Below are positions 12,713 through 25,060 of a stretch of 64,000 bases of DNA, piece by piece. Both the position numbers and the translations under genes were made by a program. The stretch is taken from NCBI RefSeq assembly GCF_022201045.2, contig NC_068558.1, positions 24,974,001 to 25,038,000 on the forward strand. Reading direction: 5' to 3'. This DNA comes from Citrus sinensis (Eukaryota > Streptophyta > Magnoliopsida > Sapindales > Rutaceae). Position 1 is the first letter of the stretch. Each line of letters opens with the position of its first letter. A model generated the notes under the pieces. That model ran no database searches, had not been told where the DNA came from, and saw nothing but the letters and a program-made list of their open reading frames with translations.

Positions 12713-13566
12713 ATTTAATACTTACCAATTATTATACTCTCGCTTATATTTAACAATTAGTGATTTAGGGCAAGTTTGTTAATGTTGTAAATTTAAAGTA
12801 ATTATTATGTATCCTATAGAAATAAAACGCAATGAAGAGAATTATTTAAATATTTAGTAATATTTTTTTTTTAAAAGTGTTGTGAGATTTCAATATAGTC
12901 ATATGTATTTAGTAAATCTCACTTTTAAAATGTCGCAAGAATATAAATGACTGAAATAGACATAATATTGAATAAAACTTATTTAATAAATATGTATATA
13001 TAATAATTAATAACTAAAATAAATATTTTATTTTTTTATTTTTTTATTTTGTTATCTCAATATAATTGGTAATACTAATAATCTCTTTAAATTTAATGAG
13101 TTTATTTCTTAATTGAATAAGGATAGTTTTAGATTTTATAATATATGTTAGGATATTTATGGAATTGTATTAAGTATAAAACTAATTCTCCAAATCAAAT
13201 TTTGAAAAGCAACTACTCTTTTCTTACTTCTCAAAATCGACTGTAAAATAGGAAAATTTTGTTAAAAGTGGTTTTTTTTTAAAAAAATATCAAACACTAA
13301 AATTAACTTTTTAAAATTACTTTTAAGACTATCAAAAATTAAAAAACAATCCCAAGTAGATTCTTAATTGTGATCTTAAAACTTTTATCCTTTGGTTATC
13401 TTAGGTTTTATATACACATAACAAAATTCAAGCATATAATAAACACAAGAATCATTGGAGAAAAAAAAAATTAAGAATTGCGCAACTTAAGAATTTATGT
13501 GAGGATCCCTTAGGATCACATTTGCTAAGAATGATTAGAGAAAAGTGATGGACGTTAAATATTCTC

Positions 13567-13760
13567 CTAAAATATTTGAAAATGAAAAAGGTCGGTCAAA
13601 TATCCCCTATAACAACTACTGATTATGCTATACACATTTGGAATTTTGATATGCGTACGTAGCTCAAGAATGATACTGTGCAAGAACATGGCAAAGAATG
13701 AAGGGCGGCCATAAATCGCAGGCCGACCTCGAGCTCTCAACTTGTCGATGTATGAAACCT
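13567..13760 (-). other. Isolated exon-like ORF
   Basis: On the minus strand an acceptor (AATTGCAG) is followed by VSYIDKLRARGRPAIYGRPS then FFAMFLHSIILELRTH. The first 110 bases are clearly richer in GC than the flanks, which is why it stands out. No family is recognised, no start codon belongs to it with confidence, and no partner exon is proven. It may be a relic of a gene or part of a non-coding transcript. Confidence 0.25.
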
Positions 13761-14622
13761 GCAATTTCATTAATTTAACCACATAATAAATAGAAGACAT
13801 TAGTAACAAATTCAAGTCAAACTTGAGCTAACTTTATGCATGCAGTGAAGCATCTCTTCAACTTGAAGATTACTCTCTTGTTTTTATGCTTTTGCAGTTG
13901 AACACAGGTGTGATACTTTAAATTAACCCAAATAGCAATTTTTTTTTAACATTATTGAGCAACTTTTTCTTTATTTATTATTTATTTTTCCTCTATCAAT
14001 AAGTACATCTATTTGAACATTATATCAATTTGATTTCAAAAAGATAGTACTAAATGACACTTTATTTCTCATATTATTTTTAGGTTTTACCCCCGATCCC
14101 TTACATTTCCCTTAATATGTCATTGCTCTAATCATGTTAATTTTTTTTTTTTTTCTAAAAACTCATCTCAATATATGGTAGAACGACAACCTGATTTTTA
14201 TTAAAATTTTGACGTAAAAAGAGTAAGGAAGTATTATAAAAACTACAAGTGGGTAATATGTGATAAAATTTAAAAATTATAGTTTGAATTTTGAGAAAAT
14301 TACTTATAGACACTATATATCCTATGGATTTCTCCATTCACCTTGGCTTTCTTTACTTTTTAAAAAATCTTGTGTCACATATACATTATTAATTATGTAT
14401 AATTTAGAAAAAGTCTTAAGTGTCTCAAGAACATTGCTCATTTTTTATTCACTCCTTATTATGTATTTTGGAAAGAAAAAATATTTTTTTATTACTTTTA
14501 TTTTTATATACCACTAATGACATCCATATATTTGGTAAGGTAAAAGCTAAGTACAGGATCCTGGCCCATCTCTAGTATAAAAATTATCAAAGAAAATTTA
14601 CTCGACGTGGCTTTGCTAGATC

Positions 14623-14632
14623 TTTATATAAA
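14623..14632 (+). promoter_or_regulatory. Possible TATA box of the P450 gene
   Basis: TTTATATAAA lies about 200 bp before the ATG at 14833. A pyrimidine-rich stretch (14775-14820) fits a long 5' leader. In AT-rich DNA such a match can be chance. Confidence 0.35.
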
Positions 14633-14832
14633 CTTGAGGTCAACGAAACTTGTTTGCAATTTAAATAATATTAATTAATTGCTTATTTTTCTAATAGTTT
14701 CTGTTATAATATTCATATTTAGCTCACCACTATATTAATGATGATGATGAACTGTTTTTGCATGTTTAAATTCAACTATCTCTCTCTCATTCCACAAATT
14801 TCTTTTTTTTTTTTTTTATTTTCCCACAGAAA

Positions 14833-17800
14833 ATGAGGGAAATTTTTCCAGGACAATGGCCTGTTGTCACCATTCTCACAACACTAATGTTCATTATATT
14901 CGTGGGAAAGTTTCTATGCAGCACGAGAAAAAACCCTGAAAAGATCTCATACAAATTGCCTCCAGGAAGAAGAGGCTGGCCGTTAGTTGGTGATAGCTTC
15001 AACTTCTACAATGCTGTTGCTGGCTCTCACCCTCCTAGCTTTGTTCAAGAACAAGTCAAAAGGTACAAAATCTATAACTAATTTTCCTGGAAAATTCTGA
15101 TGCTTTATCTTCCAGGGAAGCTAAAACTCAGCTTGCCTTCACTTGTTAATTCAAGTCACTTGAAAGTTTATTAATTAAAGAACATCGTCTGATGCAATGT
15201 TAGAGAAAGAAGTTTTCGAGTCAAGTTTTTAGTTTCTCTAACATAGTATCAAGAGGCTAACCTATGCATGCATGGCTGTGGCATGAGGGCTTTGGACCGC
15301 AAGTCAAAATTTTTTTGGAGAAGATAAGAATCTTAATTGAAATTCAGCCCATTCTTTGAATGTATTATGTTTGGACTCTTCAGTTATAGAATTTCGATTT
15401 TAATCCTCTTCAAGTTAGTAGTTTTTCCACTTTGATTTTATCCCATTTCTTTGAACCAAAATCTCGGTTCTACCACTGATCATTGATTTCAATTTTCAAT
15501 TTCTCTTCGGTAGGTTTGGAAATATTTTTTCCTGCAGCTTGTTTGGCAAATGGACAGTGGTTTCAGCAGACCCCAGTTTCAATCGATTTGTAATGCAAAA
15601 TGAAGGAAAATTTTTTCAGTCAAGTTATCCGAAATCTTTCAGAGATTTGGTTGGTAAAAATGGGGTGATTACAGTTCAAGGAGAGCAGCACAGGAAACTA
15701 CATGGCATTGCTGCGAATATGATGAGACTAGAGAAGCTGAAATTCCATTTCCTGAAGGACATTCAGATAGTTATGCTTCACACCTTGAAAAAGTTCCAGG
15801 AAAATCAAGTCATTCTTCTCCAGGATGTTTGCAGAAAGGCAAGTAGAATTCTGTTTCCTATTTAGTCAAGTTTGTACTTAAAAGGATAAAAAATTCTAAT
15901 TCTAGGTTGCTGAATTTTGTTAATTCTCATTTCAGATTGCTATCAATTTGATGGTTAATCAATTATTAGGCGTATCAAGCGAGTCAGAAATTGATCAGAT
16001 GGCTCGGTTTTTTTCTGATTTTGTTGATGGCTGTCTTTCTGTTCCTGTCGATTTTCCAGGTTTCACTTACCATACTGCCATGAAGGTAACTTAATTTCAT
16101 TTTCTGAAATTTTTTATATTAATTAAACCTTGATTTATGCAACCTAATTACACTTTATGGACACCAAACTTTTAGAAACAATTTCCTTTTTTTTTTGAAA
16201 CGGAAAAGTGTTGTAATTAAAATAAAAAAACATCAACCACTAAGTTATATTCAAAATGTTTTCTTGTAGGCTAAGTAATCTTTTATTTTGTCAAACATTT
16301 AAACTGATATTTGAATGTGTCATGTCTTTGACAGGCAAGGGAGAAAATAATAAGCAAGATTAAGAAGACTATTAATGAGCACAGGCAAAAAGGGTCATCA
16401 GAATCCGGAGACGGCTTACTTGGAAGATTATTAGATGAAGAAAGCTTGCCGGATGAAAGTATATCCGATTTCATTATCAATCTTCTGTTTGCCGGAAATG
16501 AAACAACTGCGAAAACAATGCTTTTTGCTATTTATTTTCTCACTCAGAATCCTAGAGCCATGAAGCAGCTTCTGGTACTGACCAATAACTGAAATCTTTT
16601 TCATAAGAGCATTACTCAAAAATTATAGTGTCTCCAACAATTCTTCCTTTTCTTGCTTTTATTTTTGGCCCAACAGGACGAACAAGAGAATCTAAAGAGG
16701 AACTCTGTTGAAGAAGAAATGCTAACCTGGCAAGATTACAAAGCAATGCCATTCACTCAATGTGTAAGCTGTAATTGGATATCAAGTCCAATAATTACCC
16801 TAGTTCTGACTGAACGAGATTCAAGAAATTTTACCGGTCGAATCAACTAATCCCTGAAGTTAACGTGATAATTGCAGGTTATCGATGAAACACTTCGGAT
16901 TGGGGGCATAGCAATTTGGCTAATCAGGGAGGCAAAAGAAGATGTTACATACCACGGTTTATACTTCAATTCATTAATATACTTAATGTCATAAATCATC
17001 AAATATTTTTGAAGTTCTTGCATTTTAAAATTTTGTTCATTTTGTTGATTGGTTTTGGCAGATTACGTTATCCCCAAAGGGTGCTCTGTAATTCCATTTA
17101 TGTCAGCAGTTCATTTGGATGAGAATTTGTACAAGGATGCTGTCACCTTCAATCCCTGGAGATGGATGGATCCTGAAAATGAGGTTAGAAAAATCTATTT
17201 AATATTCACCTTTTAGAGCACTAAAACATGGGATATCATCATTCATGTCCCTGATTTCTATAGATTTCTCAATTTGGACATAGTTTTCCTGCTTGTATCA
17301 AATGGGTCCCTGTTAGTATTTGGAATTTCTAGTTAGCTAATTTGATGTAATTTGTCTGTAGCAAAAGAGAAATTGGAGAAATAGTCCATATTTTTCCCCA
17401 TTTGGAGGGGGAGCTCGGTTTTGTCCTGGGGCAGAGTTGGCTAGGCTTCAAATTGCTCTATTTCTTCATTACTTTATAACTACATACAGGTGCTACCTCT
17501 CTCTTTCTCTTTATAAATTGTTATGGGTAATAGTTAAATTTTCCAAGTAATATATGAAGAAATTTTACCACATATGATATGATATTTATCTGTTAGATGA
17601 TAAGATAGTTGAATATCTAATTTTATAAATGTGGACTTTTATCATTTAACAAATGAATGATGAATTAATAATGGCACCTCAGCACACAAAAATTACATGA
17701 AAAATCTAATTATTTAATTATTAATATTTTTCTAATTTACATTGAGCTTATATGATTTATTAAATTAATTCTTTGAATTTTTCTTTTTAATCAGATGGAC

Positions 17801-17906
17801 TCAAGTGAAGGGAGATCGGATGTCCTTTTTCCCATCTGCTCGCTTGGTGAATGGCTTTCAAATTCGTTTGATGAATAGACATGATGAACAAATGAAATCA
17901 AAGTGA
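14833..17906 (+). CDS. Cytochrome P450, CYP85 clan, CYP724/CYP90-like
   Basis: Nine exons: 14833-15062, 15514-15838, 15936-16085, 16335-16574, 16677-16763, 16878-16956, 17062-17183, 17362-17489 and 17795-17906. They total 1473 nt and 490 residues, with no stop and consistent phases. A membrane anchor lies at about residues 11-28, then the LPPGRRGWPLVGD hinge. The I-helix AGNETT is at 288-293, the K-helix E348-R351 (ETLR), the FNPWRW motif at 400-405 and the heme loop FGGGARFCPG with the ligand Cys432. Layout and wording match the CYP85-clan brassinosteroid enzymes. CYP724 members act in C-22 hydroxylation of brassinosteroid precursors at the ER; CYP90 is the near alternative, and I cannot settle the subfamily by eye. 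Intron 2 begins with GC (15839-15840) after AAAG; only this donor restores KIAINLM. The gene looks intact and functional. Confidence 0.9.
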
Positions 17907-18492
17907 AAGAAACGAGTTTTTTTTTTCAATTAACTTTATATATATAAAGATTTTAGACTTTGTTAAAATCTGAAAAAGATATTAAGTCATATGATTTTCT
18001 AAACTTTAATAAAGCGTGGGATCCTGAATTAGAACATAAATATGTATATGTAGTTGGCAATTTATTACACCCATTTGTTTAATGAATGATTTGTAAATTC
18101 TTCCTTTCGTATCATATATACAAATGTAATATTCTATAGTATCATTATGATCTATTTTGCTAAAAATTATCTCAACGGACAATGAAGATAACTCCCATGT
18201 AATAAAATTTTTATATGAGTCTGAAACACACCTTATAAAATTACATTTATGGCCTCTAAAATATAGTTTTAAAAAAATTTGGTTATTGATTGAATCTATG
18301 AGCTAAATTGCAAATTTCAAATGTGGTATATTTATTGTATTTTTTAGTGTATTAGTAATATCATGTGCTCATATGCTCCATGTTCCTCTTGATTTCTAAA
18401 ATAGTCGAAGTCCTCAACAACTTAAACTCATCTTCATATTTGCATATTTCATTCACTTATAAAACTCCCACTATCATGCACTACCACCATAA
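17907..18492. other. P450 downstream region
   Basis: AT-rich 3' flank between the P450 stop and the left end of the Harbinger element. An AATAAA-like signal is seen near 18008. No other gene. Confidence 0.45.
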
Positions 18493-19107
18493 GGGTTTGC
18501 TTGGTATGTCGAATTGAATTGAATTGAATTAAATTGGATTAGATTGGATTGGATAAGATAGAATTGAATTGGATAATATTAGATTATATATAATACCATA
18601 TCTTGTGTTTGGTATGTCATGAGATTGGCTAATAACTAATAATATGTCTTATATATGAGTTTATCAAAAAAAAAAAATTTATTTTAAAATGGCATGGAAT
18701 ATAATCTAACTAAAATTAATAATTATTGGTAAATTTCTAAAAAATGCAAAATCTTCCCTTAATTTTTTTTTTTATATTTAACATGCTATAGTTTTTAAAC
18801 TTATATTTTACTAAATAATATCATCATAAACATAACAAGAATATCACCAACAAATATAATAAGAACATCAGTCCATAAATAAATAAAAAATTACATAATA
18901 ATGTCACTAGCTGTATATATGAAAATATTACATATCATTAATATAAAAGAGTGTCCTAACATAAATACTATCATTGGATGATGACATACCAAAAAACCAA
19001 AAGTCATCACCCAAATGAAATTACAACACAAAGGTGCCAGCAAGTTAAACTATTATCAAGTTTCCCAAAAGTCATATCTTGCAGCATATTGAACACATGA
19101 TATCCAT

Positions 19108-20279
19108 AGGGATGGCAATGGAGCAGATATGGATTGGATCTATATTGCTCCATATCCAGATCCGTAATAAAAATTAAGATCCGTATCTACTCCAGATCAG
19201 TCATGGATCTATATTTTTCGCTCCATATCTAGATCCGAAACAAAAAATAAAGATTTATATCTGCTCCAAATCCAAAAAGAAAAATTCAAATTCAAATTTG
19301 CTCTAAATCCTGCTCCAAATCCAAAAAGAAAAATTCAAATTCAAATTTGCTCTAAATCCATCATGAATTTTAAATCTCAATAATAAGAGATCAATATTTT
19401 TTTAGAAAGAAAATTTAAGACTAAAATGCATTGGTAAAAATTAAATTGTATATTTTGTATAAAAAATCTAATAAGTATTGTAGCTTCTACTTTTACACCA
19501 AAATATATAAATAAGAAAGATAATAAAATATCGATCAAAAGTAATTGCAGAAATAAAATCATTAAAATATTCTAATGTCTCATTTACCATCTTGATATCC
19601 ACTGTACACCATCATCATTCTAATATCATTAAATAATAACATATAAGTTAAAAATGATTTATTATATTTAGTGCTTTATTATTTTTATTATGATCATATA
19701 TTAACTAAATATATGATAACATAATTATTTTATAGTTGATAGCCACCATTGATTAGTGATTATACAAAATAAATAAGATTATGAGAAAATGAGAGAAAAA
19801 TAAACTCAAGTCTATCGATTTTCCTAACAATTAAAGAACTTATTCAAGCATTCAAATGAAGTGGAGAAGCAAGAGTAAACTAAAGAGGAAAAAAGAGACT
19901 AAATTGTAGAGTGAAAAACTTAAAAAAATGAGGGCAAGCTATCCTAATTTTATTTCACACTTAATAAATTTTTGTCTTATTATCAATTAAGTACCTTTAA
20001 GTTTAAAATTCTTAAATACATGCTAATGAATAAATTTTATCATCATTTATAATTACATAATTGTTAAGAATTTTTTAAAATAAAATTACATTAAATAGTG
20101 AGTGGATATGAATTTGGATCTAGATATTAAGATAAATCCGAATTTGCTCCAGATCCGCCTTAGATCCACGCATCGATATCCAAATCCGATCCAAATCCAT
20201 TTTAATCCGACCCAAATCCGATCCAATTGGATTTGGATCACATGGATCATGGATCAGATCCGATCCATTGCCATCCTTA
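19108..20279. mobile_element. Non-autonomous TIR element with 9-bp target duplication, Mutator-like
   Basis: The 9-bp direct repeat GATATCCAT stands at 19099-19107 and 20280-20288. The ends are inverted copies: AGGGATGGCAATGGA on the left and TAAGGATGGCAATGGA read inward from the right, followed on both sides by variants of GGATCGGATTTGG-like wording. The interior has no coding region. A 9-bp duplication points to the Mutator superfamily, but the TIR is short, so this remains an inference. It lies within the Harbinger element and is therefore younger. Confidence 0.75.
19262..19360. repeat. Tandem duplication, about 50 bp x 2
   Basis: CTGCTCCAAATCCAAAAAG and the following 30 bases occur twice in direct succession, nearly identical, within the Mutator-like element. 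Confidence 0.85.
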
Positions 20280-20342
20280 GATATCCATCTATGTCAGCCA
20301 CGTATATGGTTACAAAAAAATTATATATCAACACTACATTTG

Positions 20343-21972
20343 TCAACCATGAAATCCACCCCTCACAATTGACATAATGAATTCCATTTTGTCATGGTCA
20401 TTACGTAGTGTTTTAAAAATCTCGACACTATTTGGTTCATTTAAAAATTTCTTCATTAACTTATTCGATCATGAAATGGCAACTCCATTCTCTCCAATGA
20501 TCAGTGGTTTTTTGGCTTTCACTTTCTTTCTCCTTGGTCATACTTTGAACTAGTTGTGCCACATTTTCATTTGACCTCTCCGCAACATCTTTAAATACAC
20601 CAACAAAATTCTCAAATGTATTGTCAACTGGATCTTTTGACCTCTTTCACTTCTTATCAATAGTTTGAGATTCATTTTGATTCATAAAATAGTTAGTTTC
20701 AATTTGATTAGGTGACAATGGAGAGTGAGGTTATGGGGCCCCAACAATTCTTCTATGCGCTTGTGGGTGTAACATCCTTCTATGTAATTCCATTGAAATG
20801 GCAGTAAGGTTACCTAGGGCGTAACTGCCTAGCCCGTTGACACAATTACAAATGTGTGTAGCCCCTCATGTCCATCCACCGCTTAGTGTGGGGCTCTGCG
20901 CTTCCATTGTATAAGGAAATAAAGTTGCACCTTGGCTATCAGCTTATGCTTTTAGCCCAATGGTAAGCACTTGATCCTAACAATTGGTATCAGAGCAAGG
21001 TCACGGGTTCAAGCCGCCACAGAAGCAATTTTGTGGGAGGGGGGTTGTTGAGGTTATAGGGCCCCAACAATTCTTTTGTGCGCTTGTGAGTGTAACATCC
21101 TTCTGTGGTAGTAAGGTTACCTAGGGCGTAACTACCCGGCCTGTTGTGTAATTCCATTGAAGTGACATTAAGGTTACCTAGGGCGTAACTGCCCCACGCG
21201 TTGAAACAATTATAAATGTGTGTAACCCCTCATGTCCATCCACCACTTAGTGTGGGGCTCTGCGCTTCCATTGTATCAGGAAATAAAGTTGCACCTTGGC
21301 TATCAACTTAAGCTTTTAGCCCAATGGTAAGCGCTTGATCCTAACAGAGAGAAACCCATAGCTAAATCAAATTCATTACCATAAAATCCTTCCTCATTAG
21401 CATTCATCGCCATATCATTGGGAGTTCTTGTTGTCCTTCCATTGGCATGATCTTTTCCCCCTATTTTAGCAAACCTCTCATATAAAGGAAATGGTTTGCC
21501 TCTCCACCCTTTTGCATCTTTATAATTCTACAATAAATAAATATATACATAAAGACATATAACAATTAAAAATAATGCAAACTAAATGATAATGTTTATT
21601 TAAAAAAAAATTATTGCAAACCTACACATAAGATTCCCACGCTTCATCACTGTTAACTTCAATGCACTTCTTCTCATCATTCCATCCAAATCCACTTGTG
21701 TTCAACATATAAAAAATGATTGAATATTTTCGTTTCCAAGCCTTCATTTTGGAATCAATATAGGGGCTAGCCTTCAATCCAAATTCAGGAAGCAACTGCT
21801 ACAATTTCACCTCCATTTTTCTTGTAGGCCCTACTATATCAACACACCCACCATTTGCCACTATTGCCTCCAACACATCCATTAAAGCTTCTTTTTCTTC
21901 CCTAGTCCATACACGCCTACTCCCTTTTTTGTCTTATTCATTGACTTGAGCATTACCACCTCCATCTTCCAT
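20343..21972 (-). pseudogene. Harbinger ORF1, Myb/SANT-like DNA-binding protein, decayed and split by a TRIM
   Basis: Begins with the ATG at 21972. The Myb/SANT-like domain reads RRVWTREEKEALMDVLEAI, then FGLKASPYIDSKMKAWKRKY and SGFGWNDEKKCIEV. After a possible intron at about 21530-21620 it continues AKGWRGKPFPLYERFAKIGG and NANEEGFYGNEFDLAMG. At that point the TRIM (20726-21346) interrupts it, and the protein resumes beyond with SKDPVDNTFENFVGVFKDVA. In-frame stops occur after AQVNE, after KMEVKL and near the C-terminus. In this family ORF1 helps the transposase bind the element ends. Non-functional. Confidence 0.75.
20726..21346 (+). mobile_element. TRIM (terminal-repeat retrotransposon in miniature)
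   Basis: Flanked by the perfect 5-bp duplication GAGAG (20721-20725 and 21347-21351). Two direct repeats act as LTRs: 20726-20982 and about 21049-21346; the second is longer because about 40 bp inside it are repeated. Just behind the first LTR is a primer-binding site, TGGTATCAGAGC at 20985-20996, fitting initiator tRNA-Met, and just before the second a purine tract, GTGGGAGGGGGG. Only about 65 bp separate the LTRs, with no coding capacity, so it depended on proteins from another element. It lies inside the Harbinger ORF1. Confidence 0.87.
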
Positions 21973-22519
21973 TCCTAAACAATGTTAATTTCACTCACTT
22001 TTCATTATAATGATAATATTATACATATAACACCCATTTTCGGTGACAGCAGAAAACGTCGGAGAAGTTGGAGGAGAAGGTTCTTTCTCGTCCTGTCTTT
22101 GTTCATGTTGACTACTAGTATAGATTGGGTATGGAACACTAGTGGTATAGTCAACATAACGTATAGAGGAACTAGGTATATCCGAAGTGGAAAACATAGG
22201 TTGACTCTTTACTGGTTGGTAAGGGAGATTTATAACAGAAGGGATTTTTGTAAATTTTCTTTCTAATAAAGGAATGCTTGAGCACAACTGTTTATTAGAA
22301 AATCTGGTTTGTTTAGGGTTTGGTTAAGGGTTTTATGCCAACTTGGATTAGTCCTATATGAACATAATTAAAATTCTTTTCTTTTAATTTCTTTAATGAA
22401 TGCTCTGAAAACAACTGGATTGTTTCAAATGGCTTTGAAAGAGTTATATCTCGCTCTTCAGTCTTTATTACATAATCATTTTTGAAAAAAATCAAGCTTT
22501 TTTGTTTTGTAAATTTTTT

Positions 22520-22520
<1 letters not shown>

Positions 22521-22588
<68 letters not shown>
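22521..22588. repeat. (TA)n microsatellite
   Basis: About 34 uninterrupted TA units, the longest simple array in the window. Confidence 0.95.
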
Positions 22589-22590
<2 letters not shown>

Positions 22591-22793
22591 CAAAAAAATA
22601 GCACCCATGTTCAATAACTAACCAATAAAAGATATTACATAATCAAATAAATTTCAAGAAATAACTTTAAGGAATAATTCATATATGAAATTAATATGAA
22701 AACAAATATATATTTATATATTAAAACAACTCTAATATTCAAATACAAAAAAAAAATCTTAATTGAGAAATTCTAAGTTCTACGACTTCCACT

Positions 22794-24166
22794 TCACTCA
22801 TTAAACATTTGTAAAGCTAAGTTGCTTCTCCCTGTAGACCACTGCTCTAAAGAACCAACTTCATTAATAGTATTAAAGTCAACATGGCTTTCGCTATTAA
22901 CAAGTTGGTATATCTCATGTTCCATTGAATCTATTGACATCTCTCTCCTAATCAGATTGTGTGTAAAAGACAGCAAGCAGTTGTTATTTTGCATTGCATC
23001 GTTAATGGATAAAAAGAAGGGCTTTTTAAAATTACCCAACGAATTTTGAGAAATCCAAAACAATGCTCTACTACATTCCTTGCTGATGAATATTTCATGT
23101 TGAAGTATTCCTCATGATTAATTGGGGCACATCTATCTTTCCATTCTGATAAATAATATCTTGTTCCTTTATAGGGTACAAGAAATCTTTTAGTATTTGC
23201 ATACCCAGCATCTACTAAGTAATAATAGCCTATCAAATGTTAAAAAAAATGTTAATAAACATAAGTCAGTTATATAAACATTAATAATTAATAAAGCATT
23301 ATATCGAAATAATATTATGCATTATTAATTTATTAGCTTACCAATTGGTGCTTTTAATTCATTTGGTCTAGATAATGCATCTTGAAGCACTCTTGAATCT
23401 GAAGTTGAACCCTCCCAGCCAGGAAACACAAATATGAACATCATATCTCGTGAGCAAACTCCTAAGACATTAGCCGCAATGCATTTTTTCTTGTTCTATA
23501 TCGTGGTTTATCAACTTCAGGTACATGTACTTTGATGTGTGTACCATCTAATGCCCCAAGCAATTCTATTAATCCATTTGACCATAAAAAAATTATGATA
23601 TAACATGGCAAACTCTCTTTATTAAAAGAGAAAATAAAAATCAAGAATTTAAGCATGTCGTACCTTAAACCATTTCCATCTCTCATCCGTGCAATTTTCA
23701 GTTATAAGGTTAGGTGTTCTCAATAAGATATTTTCCAATTGTAAAACTGCATTAAAATCAAATTGAAGTATCTACTAACTATCTCTCCTGAACATAGAAC
23801 TTTACTATGAATTGTTTTGTTTTTTACATGATGGGCAGGTATATGTATAAACATGCATACTTGTTCCTCAACAGAGACTGTACCATCAACCTTCAAACCC
23901 CTATTTATACGAAGTAGCTCATATAATAATTTGAATGTCCTCTTATCTATTAGTAGTTGATTCACACATTCTATGTTATTGCCTATTATACTTTCTAGAT
24001 AAATGAGGCGTGTTGCATGCCTAATGAATGTGCAATTTGCAACGATATATTTTTCATTTTGTCGACTTCTGCGATACCAAACTACGGTCGCCAATGCACA
24101 CAAACATAAATGCTGTAAACGTGACTCGTATATAAGAGAGAATAATATAATTTCTCTTTCATCCAT
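22794..24166 (-). pseudogene. PIF/Harbinger DDE transposase, decayed
   Basis: ATG at 24166. The N-terminal part includes SVEEQVCMFIHI. The nuclease domain follows in several frames: ELLGALDGTHIKVHVPE (first Asp), FPGWEGSTSDSRVLQDAL (second Asp), DAGYANTKRFLVPYKGTRYY and SSARNVVEHCFGFLKIRW (Glu). It ends in the family tail QWSTGRSNLALQMFNE. All three catalytic acids are still visible, but frame changes near 23690 and a stop after KNALRLMS break the protein. A short intron is likely at 23235-23345. It would have cut and joined the element's ends in the nucleus. Confidence 0.8.
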
Positions 24167-24419
24167 ATCTAGTTATTGGAAGATATATAGTGCGAGCATA
24201 TCACATGGATATTAAAGTGAAGTAGATATCAACATAAAGAATTACCATAACTGGACAGATAAGGAACTAATCAAGATACATTCCCTGTGAACAAGTTATT
24301 AGCTCAGTTCTAAGAAACTTATAAAGCAACCATTTTCTTTTCAAAATATCTAAATCTTGTCAACATAAGAGACAGTTTAATTATTGTATTCTTAAAAGCA
24401 TAAAGATAAATTTATATCA

Positions 24420-25060
24420 TTAGATAGCAAACAGTAAAGTAAATTCACTATAGGCAAGAACAAATTTCCAGAATTGCTATCCTTATTTTCTTTAAAATAG
24501 AAAAAATTCGCTAAAAAAACAAAATGACAAGATATAACTTTAATTAAAACTATGAAGATAAAGTTCTATTATTAGAAAGCAAGAAGTAAAGTAAATTCAC
24601 TATAGGTAAGAACAAATTTCCAAAATTACTCAAGAAACAATTTCCAGATTTGTTATCCTTATTTTCTTTAAAATAGAAGAAATTCACTAAAAAAAATGAC
24701 AAGATACAACTTTAATCAAAAGTATAAAAATAAAGTTCTGTTATTAGAACAAGTAGTAAAGTAAATTCATTATAGGCAAGAACGAATTTCTAGAATTGCT
24801 TAAGAAACAATTTCCAGAATTGCTATCCTTATTTTCTTTAAAATAGAAGAAATTCACTAAAAAAAATGAAATGACAATATACAATTTTCATCAAAAGTAC
24901 GAAGATAAAGTTCTATTATTAGATAGCAAGCAGTAAAGTAAATTCATTAGAGCCAAGAATAAATTTCTAGAATTACTCAAGAAACAATTTCCATAATTGG
25001 TTTTTATTTTTAAATAGAATAAATTCACTAAAGAACAAAATGACAAGATCCAGCTTTAAT
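24420..25060. repeat. Degenerate tandem repeat, about 150-175 bp x 4
   Basis: The phrase AGTAAAGTAAATTCA recurs at about 24434, 24587, 24757 and 24933, each time followed by GAAC-AATTTC and TTATTTTCTTTAAAATAGAA. Spacing is about 153, 170 and 176 bp because some units carry an extra ACTCAAGAAACAATTTCCA block. It lies in the subterminal part of the Harbinger element. Confidence 0.8.

Larger units (their letters stand above)
11000..14622. other. Long AT-rich intergenic region upstream of the P450 gene
   Basis: Mostly non-coding, with three microsatellites listed separately and two short minus-strand exon-like islands (12333-12430 and 13567-13760), also listed separately. No complete gene or transposon was recognised. 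Confidence 0.45.

Noticed and set aside
21000..21015. A tRNA gene suggested by a box B-like GGTTCAAGCC
   Set aside because: It lies between the primer-binding site and purine tract of a TRIM and cannot fold into a full tRNA as read.
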